Of a stretch of 6,366 bases of DNA, positions 1-5,463 are shown piece by piece (the first letter of the stretch is position 1; every line of letters begins with the position of its first letter). The stretch is from positions 1 to 6,366 of the forward strand of contig SLQK01000209.1 in assembly GCA_007131525.1 (NCBI GenBank), read 5' to 3'. The notes beneath the pieces are model-generated. The model saw only the letters and a list, made by a program, of their open reading frames with translations. It searched no databases and had not been told where the DNA came from. Source of the stretch: Nitriliruptoraceae bacterium (GTDB lineage: Bacteria > Actinomycetota > Nitriliruptoria > Nitriliruptorales > Nitriliruptoraceae). The position numbers and the translations under genes were made by a program.

Positions 1-312
1 AAGCACGACGGCACGCTGCCCATCATCGGGGTCAACACCTTCCTGCCCGACGAGGACGCCGCCCAGGACGCACCGGTCGTCGAGCTCGCCCGGGCCACCG
101 AGGACGAGAAACGCTCACAGCTCGACCGGGTCCGCGCCTTCCAGGCCGCCCACCGCGACCAGGCCCAACGGTGGCTGCACGAACTCCAGGACGCAGCCAC
201 CTCCGGCGGCAACGTCTTCGAGGTGCTGATGGGAGCGGTCCGCCACTGCACCCTCGGGCAGATCACCGACGCGCTGTTCGAGGTCGGCGGGCAGTACCGC
301 CGCAACGTGTGA
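1..312 (+). CDS. icmF: Fused isobutyryl-CoA/methylmalonyl-CoA mutase (IcmF-type), C-terminal end only
   Basis: The frame is open from the first base and gives the last 103 residues of a protein whose 5' end lies outside the window. Near the start it reads IIGVNTFLPDED; it ends LGQITDALFEVGGQYRRNV after a segment with GGNVFEVLMGAVRHC. From memory of the family, this ending (GQIT.AL.EVGGQYRRN) is typical of IcmF, a coenzyme-B12 mutase that also carries its own G-protein chaperone and has the substrate-binding TIM barrel at the C-terminus. No B12-binding motif (DxHxxG) is present in this tail. That fits IcmF, where the B12 domain is N-terminal, better than ordinary methylmalonyl-CoA mutase large chains, which end with the B12 domain. 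IcmF interconverts isobutyryl-CoA and n-butyryl-CoA, and relatives act on other branched acyl-CoAs. The gene runs convergently into the carboxylase alpha gene. The mutase family is secure; the exact substrate cannot be read from this fragment. Confidence 0.88.
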   Translation, partial: KHDGTLPIIGVNTFLPDEDAAQDAPVVELARATEDEKRSQLDRVRAFQAAHRDQAQRWLHELQDAATSGGNVFEVLMGAVRHCTLGQITDALFEVGGQYRRNV

Positions 313-328
313 GCCTTGCGGTGGGCCT

Positions 329-355
329 GGGCGGCTGGCCGCGATCCAGCCGCTC
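329..355 (+). terminator. Hairpin A, probable terminator of the mutase gene
   Basis: GCGGCTGG at 331-338 pairs perfectly with CCAGCCGC at 346-353 around a 7-nt loop. One G-U pair (330/354) and one G-C pair (329/355) extend the stem to about 10 bp. The stem begins 16 nt after the mutase stop codon. There is no T-tract, as is common in high-GC actinobacteria. It shares bases 350-353 with hairpin B, so both cannot form on one molecule. The pairing is seen directly; the terminator role is inferred. Confidence 0.6.
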
Positions 356-379
356 CCGCAGCGTGCTGATCGGGAGCGG
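350..379 (-). terminator. Hairpin B, probable terminator of the carboxylase alpha gene
   Basis: CCGCTCCCG at 350-358 is a perfect inverted repeat of CGGGAGCGG at 371-379 (9 bp). The 12-nt interior can fold further through CAG/CTG (359-361 with 366-368), giving an almost continuous long stem. Seen from the minus strand it begins 12 nt after the carboxylase alpha stop codon, so it is well placed to end that transcript. No T-tract follows on either strand. The role is inferred from position and pairing. Confidence 0.6.
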
Positions 380-391
380 GCCAGCGCCCGG

Positions 392-2158
392 TCAGGCGTC
401 CTCGATCCGCGCCAGCACCGCGCCGGACTGGACCACCTCGCCGGCGCTGACCGGCAGCGCGGTGACCACCCCGTCGCGGTGGGCCTTGACGGCGTTCTCC
501 ATCTTCATCGCCTCGAGCACGAGGAGGCTGTCACCTTCGGCCACCACGGCGCCGACCTCGACCGACACCTCGATGACGGTGCCCTGCATCGGCGCGATCA
601 GGTCCTCCGACGACACGGCCGCCAGTGCGCTGCCCGACCCACCGCGACGTCGACGTGGGCTCGTCGCGGCGGTGGCGGCGGGTGCCGCGCCGGCGGGCAG
701 CGCGCCGAACAGCCGCACGGCGACCCGGCGCCCATCGACCTCGACGGTCACCTCACGGCCGGTGTCGGGGTCGTCGTCGTCGCTGCCGCCGACCGCCTGG
801 GGCTCGAGCGAGGACAGGTCCCACTCACGCTCGACCGAGGAGGTGGCGTGCTCGCCGGCGGCGAACTGGGGGTGGGTCATCGCGAGGCGGTGGAAGGGCA
901 CCGTGGTCGGCAGGCCCTCGATCACCAGCTCGTCGAGCGCCCGGGACATCCGGGCGCGGGCGCCATCGCGGTCCGGAGCCCAGACGATCAGTTTGGCGAT
1001 CATCGAGTCGTAGTCCCGTGGCACCGTGTAGTTGGCCCGTGCGCCGGTGTCGAGGCGCACCCAGGGTCCGAGCGGCGCGGTGAAGTCCCCGATCCTGCCG
1101 GGCGTGGGCATGAAGTTGGCCGCGGGCTCCTCGGCGTTGATGCGCACCTCGATGGCGTGGCCGGTGAGCGTGACGTCGTCCTGGGTCATGCCCATGCCGT
1201 CTCCGGCGGCGATGCGCAGCTGGGACTGGGCGAGGTCGACGCCGGTGATCATCTCGGTCACGGGGTGCTCGACCTGCAGCCGGGTGTTCATCTCGAGGAA
1301 GTAGAAGGTCTCGCCGTCCTCGTCGAGCAGGAACTCGCAGGTGCCGGCGTTGGTGTAGCCCATCTCCTTGGCGACCCGCACGGCCGCCTCGCCCATCGCC
1401 GCACGGACCGCCTCGGTGAGACCGGGGGCCGGCGCCTCCTCGACGAGCTTCTGGTGGCGGCGCTGCAGGGAGCAGTCCCGCTCGCCGAGGTAGATCGTGG
1501 TGCCGTCGAGGTCCGCCAGCACCTGGATCTCCACGTGGCGGGGCCGGGCGAGGTAGCGCTCCAGGTAGCACTCGCCGCGGCCGAAGGCGGCCTCGGACTC
1601 CCGGCGAGCGGCGACCAGTGCGTCGCGCATCTCCTCGCGGGAGTTGACCACCTTCATGCCGCGCCCGCCCCCACCGAACATGGCCTTGACCGCGACGGGG
1701 TAGCCGTACTCCTCACCGAAGGCGATCGCCTCCTCGGGATCGTCGGTCGGCTCGCGGGTGCCGGGCACGACGGGCACGCCGGCAGCGTCAGCCACGGCCC
1801 GCGCGGACAGCTTGTCGCCCATGGCCGCGATCGCGGCGGGCGGGGGGCCGACGAAGACCAGCCCGGCGTCGGCGACGGCCTGGGCGAAGTCGGCGTTCTC
1901 GGACAGGAACCCGTACCCGGGGTGGATGGCGTCCACCCCGGCCCGCTTGGCGGCGTCGATCACCTTCTCGATGGCGAGGTAGGACTCGCTGGCCGGGGCA
2001 GCACCGAGGAGGTAGGCCTCGTCCATCGCGGCCACGTGGGGGGCATCGCGGTCGATCTCCGAGTACACCCCGACCGCACGGACGCCGAGCTCGCGGCAGG
2101 CCCTTGCGATGCGGATCGCGATCTCTCCGCGGTTTGCGATCAACACGGCGTCGAACAT
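392..2158 (-). CDS. accA: Acyl-CoA carboxylase alpha chain: biotin carboxylase plus biotin carboxyl carrier domain (acetyl/propionyl-CoA type)
   Basis: This 588-residue cytoplasmic protein carries out the first half-reaction, the ATP-dependent carboxylation of biotin, and carries the biotin itself. The biotin carboxylase part spans about residues 1-450. It starts with MFDAVLIANRGEIAIRIARA and has the glycine-rich ATP-grasp loop GGGGRGM at 162-168 and EMNTRLQVEHPVTE at 289-302. Residues matching the E. coli AccC active site are present: Lys116, Lys158, Lys237, Glu275, Glu289, Asn291, Arg293, Glu297 and Arg339. A linker follows, with an acidic patch (about 459-464) and an Ala/Pro stretch ending in RRRR (502-505). 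The biotinyl domain ends the protein, with EAMKM at 549-553 and Lys552 as biotin site. Length and order match actinobacterial AccA/PccA. ATG 2158 is chosen because GAGG lies 8 nt upstream and the conserved N-terminus begins there; the frame stays open to a GTG at 2260, but those 34 extra residues look non-coding. Its partners, beta and epsilon, lie beyond two copper-protein genes. Confidence 0.97.
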   Translation of the reverse strand: MFDAVLIANRGEIAIRIARACRELGVRAVGVYSEIDRDAPHVAAMDEAYLLGAAPASESYLAIEKVIDAAKRAGVDAIHPGYGFLSENADFAQAVADAGLVFVGPPPAAIAAMGDKLSARAVADAAGVPVVPGTREPTDDPEEAIAFGEEYGYPVAVKAMFGGGGRGMKVVNSREEMRDALVAARRESEAAFGRGECYLERYLARPRHVEIQVLADLDGTTIYLGERDCSLQRRHQKLVEEAPAPGLTEAVRAAMGEAAVRVAKEMGYTNAGTCEFLLDEDGETFYFLEMNTRLQVEHPVTEMITGVDLAQSQLRIAAGDGMGMTQDDVTLTGHAIEVRINAEEPAANFMPTPGRIGDFTAPLGPWVRLDTGARANYTVPRDYDSMIAKLIVWAPDRDGARARMSRALDELVIEGLPTTVPFHRLAMTHPQFAAGEHATSSVEREWDLSSLEPQAVGGSDDDDPDTGREVTVEVDGRRVAVRLFGALPAGAAPAATAATSPRRRRGGSGSALAAVSSEDLIAPMQGTVIEVSVEVGAVVAEGDSLLVLEAMKMENAVKAHRDGVVTALPVSAGEVVQSGAVLARIEDA

Positions 2159-2166
2159 GGGCTTCG

Positions 2167-2170
2167 CCTC
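2167..2170 (-). promoter_or_regulatory. Ribosome binding site of the carboxylase alpha gene
   Basis: On the minus strand GAGG lies 8 nt before ATG 2158. It supports this start over the in-frame GTG at 2260. Confidence 0.6.
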
Positions 2171-2199
2171 GCGTCTCGGTTCCGACTGCTGCCGACCGA

Positions 2200-2205
2200 A
2201 GCCTA
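2200..2205 (-). promoter_or_regulatory. Possible -10 element of the carboxylase alpha gene
   Basis: The minus strand reads TAGGCT here, fitting the actinobacterial TAnnnT -10 pattern, and would give a leader of roughly 35 nt. No convincing -35 hexamer is visible at the usual spacing. This is a weak, position-based call. Confidence 0.22.
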
Positions 2206-2296
2206 GTGACGGTGGACACGCAGGCCGCGCTCGGGGCTGACGCCCGCGTGCTCCTGCCACAGGTGGATGGCACCACGCCCCGATCGTGGGTCGGCA

Positions 2297-2320
2297 GCGG
2301 CGGCCACAACCGCCCGCCGC
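2297..2320. repeat. 7-bp inverted repeat in the divergent carboxylase alpha / cupredoxin control region
   Basis: GCGGCGG at 2297-2303 pairs with CCGCCGC at 2314-2320 around a 10-nt spacer, within the 255-bp gap between two divergent genes. It could be an operator or a leader hairpin. In DNA this GC-rich such repeats also arise by chance, so no function is claimed. I see no coding potential in the rest of the gap. Confidence 0.25.
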
Positions 2321-2371
2321 GGCCGTTCACCGCCGGCCACCGCCGCACGATTCCCGTTCTGCGGCCCCGGC

Positions 2372-2381
2372 CGGGCATCCT
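2372..2381 (+). promoter_or_regulatory. Shared 10-bp upstream motif, copy 1 (possible -10 region of cupredoxin 1)
   Basis: CGGGCATCCT ends 33 bp before the ATG of the first cupredoxin gene. The identical 10-mer ends 33 bp before the GTG of the biotin ligase gene (5464-5473). CATCCT could be a degenerate -10 hexamer, or the motif could be a regulator site. The match and spacing are seen directly; the function is inferred. Confidence 0.33.
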
Positions 2382-2404
2382 CAGGGCACCACCCCCCGAC
2401 CCAT

Positions 2405-2408
2405 GGAG
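2405..2408 (+). promoter_or_regulatory. Ribosome binding site of cupredoxin 1
   Basis: GGAG lies 5 nt before ATG 2414. It supports this start over the upstream in-frame codon at 2267 and the internal ATG at 2459. Confidence 0.6.
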
Positions 2409-2413
2409 CCCGC

Positions 2414-2818
2414 ATGTCCGGCCCCGACCTCCTCACGCGCCGCCGCCGGTCGGGCGCGATGCGCGGCCTGGTCGTCGCTCTCGCCGTGGTGCTCCTCGCC
2501 TGCAGCCCAGGCGGTCCACAGGCAGCGGCACCCGACGTCGTCACCGACGACGGTGCGCTGCGGGTCGTCGGTCAGGACGACCTGCGCTGGAACGTGGAGG
2601 AGCTGAGCGCCCCCGCCGGCACGATCGTGATCGAGCTCGTGTGTGAGGACGCCGCCAACCACAACCTGGTGATCGACGAGCTGGACGTCGAGGTGGCCGC
2701 CTGCGCCCCGGGGGAGACGGTGCGAGGGACGGTCGAGCTCGAACCTGGGAGCTACACCTACGTCTGCACCGTGCCCGGCCACGAACGAACGATGCGTGGC
2801 CAACTCATCGTCGAGTGA
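2414..2818 (+). CDS. Cupredoxin lipoprotein 1 (azurin-type ligand spacing)
   Basis: A 134-residue exported lipoprotein with a single blue-copper domain. Basic residues RRRR (9-12) precede a hydrophobic stretch that ends in the lipobox LLAC with Cys30, so the mature protein should be anchored on the outer face of the membrane. The cupredoxin fold fills about residues 47-134. The four expected type 1 copper ligands are visible: His83 in NHN, then Cys118, His123 and Met127 in CTVPGHERTM. The spacing C-x4-H-x3-M is that of azurin. Cys77 and Cys97 are additional and might form a disulfide. There is only one Cys in the ligand loop, so it is not a CuA site. The start is set by GGAG before ATG 2414; ATG 2459 (Met16) would still leave a workable signal peptide. 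Likely roles are electron transfer to or from a respiratory complex, or copper handling; the sequence does not decide. It diverges from the carboxylase alpha gene, and a second cupredoxin gene follows 210 bp later. Confidence 0.88.
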   Translation: MSGPDLLTRRRRSGAMRGLVVALAVVLLACSPGGPQAAAPDVVTDDGALRVVGQDDLRWNVEELSAPAGTIVIELVCEDAANHNLVIDELDVEVAACAPGETVRGTVELEPGSYTYVCTVPGHERTMRGQLIVE

Positions 2819-2848
2819 GCGGGGCCGGCAGCCCCCGGCGGCCGTGCT

Positions 2849-2862
2849 CCGCCGTCCGGCGG
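2849..2862 (+). terminator. Short GC hairpin after cupredoxin 1
   Basis: CCGCC pairs with GGCGG around GTCC, about 30 nt after the cupredoxin 1 stop codon. The stem is only 5 bp and has no T-tract, so a terminator role is doubtful. Confidence 0.22.
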
Positions 2863-2909
2863 TGGCACCGCGGCGGCCGGCACCCTCGTCGGCTCGGCGG
2901 GCCGACGGG

Positions 2910-2940
2910 TTACCAGGGGCCGAACGGCCCCCGCTACCCT
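2910..2940 (+). promoter_or_regulatory. Possible promoter of cupredoxin 2
   Basis: TTACCA at 2910-2915 and TACCCT at 2935-2940 resemble -35 and -10 hexamers; the latter fits TAnnnT. Their 19-bp spacing is longer than ideal. The predicted leader would be about 80 nt. A separate promoter would explain the 210-bp gap between the two cupredoxin genes. Confidence 0.28.
2916..2931. repeat. Perfect GC inverted repeat between the two cupredoxin genes
   Basis: GGGGCC at 2916-2921 pairs with GGCCCC at 2926-2931 around GAAC. It fills most of the space between the possible -35 and -10 hexamers of cupredoxin 2. It could be an operator for that promoter or a terminator for cupredoxin 1. The repeat is certain; which role it has, if any, is open. 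Confidence 0.4.
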
Positions 2941-2953
2941 TCGCCTCGCTGCT

Positions 2954-2978
2954 GCGATAGGGCCTGAGACCCCATCGC
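2954..2978 (+). other. Possible leader hairpin of cupredoxin 2
   Basis: GCGAT at 2954-2958 pairs with ATCGC at 2974-2978. After one mismatch, GGG at 2960-2962 pairs with CCC at 2970-2972, around the 7-nt loop CCTGAGA. It would lie in the 5' leader if the promoter call at 2910-2940 is right. No known riboswitch architecture is recognised. Confidence 0.25.
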
Positions 2979-3018
2979 GCCCTCCCGACCGTCCCGTGTT
3001 CCGTCGGACCCGACCTGC

Positions 3019-3023
3019 AGGAG
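3019..3023 (+). promoter_or_regulatory. Ribosome binding site of cupredoxin 2, deciding the start
   Basis: AGGAG lies 5 nt before GTG 3029. The alternative in-frame GTG at 2996 has no such site and would place this one inside the coding sequence, so GTG 3029 is preferred. Confidence 0.7.
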
Positions 3024-3028
3024 CCACC

Positions 3029-3556
3029 GTGCGCCGCCTGACGCTTGGAACCGCTGCACTCGCCGCTGTCGTCCTGCTCGCGGGCTGCAGCAGCGTCCCC
3101 GAGGGTGCCGCCGACGCGCAGGCCCTGGTCTGCCCGCCGGGGGAGCCGGGCTGTGACGAGATCCTCCCGGTGGGCCCCGGTGGGGCCGTCGAGGTGGAGA
3201 TGGGCAACTTCTTCTTCAACGTCACCGACGGCATCGCCATCACGGGTGAGGTCGAGGTCACGGCGGTCAACGTCAGCGACGCCTACCACAACATCGAGAT
3301 CCTGGGCGCCGCAGACGGCAGCTTCCTCGGTGGTTCCGACGGCGAGGCCTTCGTCGGCGCCGACGCCTTCGAGACCGACATCGGGACGGTCCAGCTCTTC
3401 CCCGGCGAGTGGCTGATGATCTGCAACGTGCCTGGGCACCGCGCTGCGGGCATGGAGCTCCCGCTCACGGTCTACGCCACCGAGGAGGAGGCGCAGATCG
3501 CGATCGAGGCGGGCGAGACCGACGTCGACCGCGACCGCGAGATGCCCAACACCTGA
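3029..3556 (+). CDS. Cupredoxin lipoprotein 2 (C-x4-H-x4-M ligand spacing)
   Basis: A 175-residue exported lipoprotein with one blue-copper domain. From GTG 3029 the protein begins MRRLTLGTAALAAVVLLAGC, a compact signal peptide ending in lipobox LAGC with Cys20. A linker with CPPGEPGC (Cys35, Cys42, a possible disulfide) leads into the domain at about residues 50-150. Predicted copper ligands are His87 in YHN, then Cys132, His137 and Met142 in CNVPGHRAAGM. The C-x4-H-x4-M spacing is one residue longer than in cupredoxin 1 and resembles rusticyanin and sulfocyanin. The segment between His87 and Cys132 is longer than in cupredoxin 1. An acidic tail ends the protein. The two proteins share only the fold and ligand pattern, so they are not a recent duplication. 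The stop codon TGA at 3554-3556 directly abuts the stop of the convergent epsilon gene. The role is probably electron transfer on the outer membrane face; the redox partner is unknown. Confidence 0.88.
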   Translation: MRRLTLGTAALAAVVLLAGCSSVPEGAADAQALVCPPGEPGCDEILPVGPGGAVEVEMGNFFFNVTDGIAITGEVEVTAVNVSDAYHNIEILGAADGSFLGGSDGEAFVGADAFETDIGTVQLFPGEWLMICNVPGHRAAGMELPLTVYATEEEAQIAIEAGETDVDRDREMPNT

Positions 3557-3817
3557 TCAGCCGGGCTGGCGCAGCTCCGCGGGTGTCCTGACCCGCCGGG
3601 CGGTCGCGGCCTCGAGCACGCCCGCGTGCCGCCAGGCCGCCGTCCCCGGTCGTGCCGGAGCCTCGGCGCCGGGGAGTGCGGACAGCAGCGCGACGGTGAT
3701 CGCCGCCACCTCGGTGTCGCTGACGCCGGGTGTGGAGATGCGCAGGTGGACGCCGCCGGCGTCGATCGCGGCTGCCTCGGAGGTCGGGTCCGGCGGGGTC
3801 GTGGCGGGGCCGCTCAC
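3557..3817 (-). CDS. accE: Acyl-CoA carboxylase epsilon subunit
   Basis: An 86-residue cytoplasmic protein matching the small epsilon subunits of actinobacterial acyl-CoA carboxylases (AccE/PccE), which bind the beta hexamer and raise activity of the complex. After a Pro/Ala-rich, low-complexity N-terminus (1-20) comes the family core: LRISTPGVSDTEVAAITVAL at about 25-44, corresponding to the usual 'G.PsdeElAAl..vl' helix. It is followed by Trp62 and a basic stretch (TARRVR, 72-77). The GTG start at 3817-3815 overlaps the beta-chain TGA stop in GTGA, and no separate ribosome binding site is visible, so translation is probably coupled. Epsilon genes typically sit right after a beta gene, as here. 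The family is short and poorly conserved, so the call rests on both pattern and position. Confidence 0.87.
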   Translation of the reverse strand: MSGPATTPPDPTSEAAAIDAGGVHLRISTPGVSDTEVAAITVALLSALPGAEAPARPGTAAWRHAGVLEAATARRVRTPAELRQPG

Positions 3818-5370
3818 AGGGGGATGTTCCCGTGCTTGCGGGCCGGTCCGGCCTCGCGCTTCGAGGCGGTGATGTCGAGCGCGCGGGCCAGCTCCCGACG
3901 GGTCTCCGACGGCGCGATGACCGCATCGATGTAGCCGCGCTCGGCGGCGCGCCAGGGGTTGGCGAGGTCGCGGGCGTAGCGCTCCTCGAACTCCTCGTGC
4001 AGGGCGGTCGGGTCCTCGGCCTCCAGCAGCTCCCGTCGGTGCAGGATGGAGACCGCGCCCTTGGCGCCCATCACCGCGATCTCCGCGGTGGGCCAGGCCA
4101 GGTTGACGTCGGCGGCGAGGTGCTTGGAGCCCATGACGACGTAGGCGCCGCCGTAGGCCTTGCGGACGATCACGGTGATCTTCGGCACGGTGGCTTCGGC
4201 GTAGGCGTACAGCAGCTTCGCGCCGTGCCGGATGATGCCGCCGTACTCCTGGTCGGTGCCCGGCAGGAAGCCGGGGACGTCGACGAAGGTGACCACGGGG
4301 ACGTTGAAGGCGTCGCAGAAGCGGACGAACCGACCACCCTTCTCGGAGCTGTCGATGTCGAGCACCCCGGCGAGGTGGGCCGGCTGGTTGCCGACGATGC
4401 CGACCGCGCGGCCGTCGATGCGGGCGAAGCCGACCACCAGGTTCTTCCCGTAGTGCTCGTGGACCTCGAGGAACTCGCCGTCGTCGACCACGGCGGTCAC
4501 GATGTCACGCACGTCGTAGGGCATGTTGACGCTGTCGGGCATGAAGGAGTCGAGCTCCTCGACGAGGCGCTCCGGGTCGTCGGTGCACTCCGTGCGCGGC
4601 GGCAGCTCCAGGTTGTTGGCCGGGAGGAACGACAGCAGGTAGCCGATGTCGGCGAGGCAGTGCTCCTCGTCGTCGGCGACGAAGTGGGCCACACCCGAGG
4701 TGCCGGCGTGGGTCATGGCACCGCCGAGCTCCTCCATCGTCACCTCCTCCCCGGTGACGGTCTTGATGACGTTCGGGCCCGTGATGAACATGTGCGAGGT
4801 ATCACGGACCATGAAGACGAAGTCGGTGATCGCGGGGGAGTACACCGCGCCACCGGCGCAGGGGCCCATGATCGCGGAGATCTGGGGGACCACCCCGGAC
4901 CCGGCCACGTTGCGCAGGAAGATGTCGCCGTACCCGCCGAGGGAGACGACCCCCTCCTGGATGCGAGCACCACCCGAGTCGTTGAGGCCGATGACCGGCA
5001 CGCCCATCTTCAGCGCGAGGTCCATGATCTTGACGACCTTCGCGGCGAACACCTCACCGAGCGAGCCACCGAAGGCCGTGAAGTCCTGGCTGAAGACGCA
5101 CACCCGGCGCCCATCGATCGTGCCGTGGCCCGTGACGACGCCGTCGCCGAGGATCTTCTTGTCCTCCAGCCCGAACCCGCTCGCGCGGTGGACCGCGAAG
5201 GCATCGGTCTCCACGAAGGACCCGTCGTCGAGGAGCAGCTCGACCCGCTCGCGCGCCGTGAGCTTGCCCTTGTCGTGCTGCTTGGCGATGGCGGTCTCGC
5301 CACCACCCTCGGCTGCTTCAGCACGCCGCCGCTCGAGCTCGGCGAGCTTGTCCTTCGTCGACTGCGCCAC
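3814..5370 (-). CDS. pccB: Acyl-CoA carboxylase beta chain, carboxyltransferase (propionyl-CoA carboxylase type)
   Basis: This 518-residue cytoplasmic protein transfers the carboxyl group from biotin to an acyl-CoA, normally working as a hexamer. A charged helix (KLAELERRRAEAAE, 8-21) precedes the N-terminal crotonase-like half, with SQDFTAFGGSLGE at 94-106 and the oxyanion-hole loop SGGARIQEG at 132-140. The C-terminal half has FVDVPGFLPG at 362-371, the second oxyanion loop KAYGGAYVVMGSKH at 404-417 and NLAWPTAEIAVMGA at 423-436. The protein ends KHGNIPL, typical of actinobacterial PccB/AccD5. GTG 5370 is chosen because GGGAGG lies 8 nt upstream and the family N-terminus starts there. The frame stays open far upstream, antisense through the biotin ligase gene, but that stretch has no family similarity. 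Propionyl-CoA is the likeliest substrate by overall resemblance; acetyl-CoA or a mixed range cannot be excluded. The stop overlaps the epsilon start. Confidence 0.96.
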   Translation of the reverse strand: MAQSTKDKLAELERRRAEAAEGGGETAIAKQHDKGKLTARERVELLLDDGSFVETDAFAVHRASGFGLEDKKILGDGVVTGHGTIDGRRVCVFSQDFTAFGGSLGEVFAAKVVKIMDLALKMGVPVIGLNDSGGARIQEGVVSLGGYGDIFLRNVAGSGVVPQISAIMGPCAGGAVYSPAITDFVFMVRDTSHMFITGPNVIKTVTGEEVTMEELGGAMTHAGTSGVAHFVADDEEHCLADIGYLLSFLPANNLELPPRTECTDDPERLVEELDSFMPDSVNMPYDVRDIVTAVVDDGEFLEVHEHYGKNLVVGFARIDGRAVGIVGNQPAHLAGVLDIDSSEKGGRFVRFCDAFNVPVVTFVDVPGFLPGTDQEYGGIIRHGAKLLYAYAEATVPKITVIVRKAYGGAYVVMGSKHLAADVNLAWPTAEIAVMGAKGAVSILHRRELLEAEDPTALHEEFEERYARDLANPWRAAERGYIDAVIAPSETRRELARALDITASKREAGPARKHGNIPL

Positions 5371-5378
5371 CGCTGGGA

Positions 5379-5384
5379 CCTCCC
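5379..5384 (-). promoter_or_regulatory. Ribosome binding site of the carboxylase beta gene
   Basis: The minus strand reads GGGAGG 8 nt before GTG 5370. It fixes the start and argues against the much longer upstream open frame. Confidence 0.7.
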
Positions 5385-5440
5385 GTGACCTGGCTCCGGT
5401 GCTGCCGGATGGCTGGGACACCGTGGGCTCGTGACGGCCT

Positions 5441-5454
5441 CGGTGGGACCACCG
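5441..5454. repeat. Inverted repeat in the divergent beta chain / biotin ligase control region
   Basis: CGGTGG at 5441-5446 pairs with CCACCG at 5449-5454 with a 2-bp spacer. It sits in the 135-bp gap from which both genes are read, 71 bp from one start and 52 bp from the other. It could be an operator controlling both. No regulator gene lies in the window. Confidence 0.3.
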
Positions 5455-5463
5455 GCGCCGCGT

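Noticed and set aside
171..1083. Plus-strand frames of 280 and 152 codons overlapping the mutase end and carboxylase alpha gene
   Set aside because: Arg/Ser/Ala-rich translations with no motif, in the wrong frame or strand relative to two well-supported genes.
479..2206. A 575-codon open frame on the plus strand
   Set aside because: It lies wholly antisense to the carboxylase alpha gene, whose active-site motifs are clear. Its translation is Gly/His/Asp/Val-rich with no recognisable domain, a usual by-product of high-GC codon use.
2159..2260. A 34-residue N-terminal extension of the carboxylase alpha chain from GTG 2260
   Set aside because: The conserved biotin carboxylase N-terminus starts at ATG 2158 with its own ribosome binding site. 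The extension is Arg/Pro-rich and probably the 5' leader.
2963..2970. CTGAGA in the cupredoxin 2 leader as a thiamine pyrophosphate riboswitch signature
   Set aside because: The second conserved element of that riboswitch (CTGATCTGG-like) and its helices are absent, and the downstream gene has no link to thiamine.
2756..3478. Cupredoxin domains as CuA subunits of cytochrome oxidase or nitrous oxide reductase
   Set aside because: CuA sites need two cysteines in the ligand loop (C-x3-C-x3-H). Each protein here has a single Cys followed by His and Met, the type 1 copper pattern.
3730..5388. A 552-codon open frame on the plus strand
   Set aside because: It is antisense to the carboxylase beta and epsilon genes, and its translation is low-complexity with no known motif.
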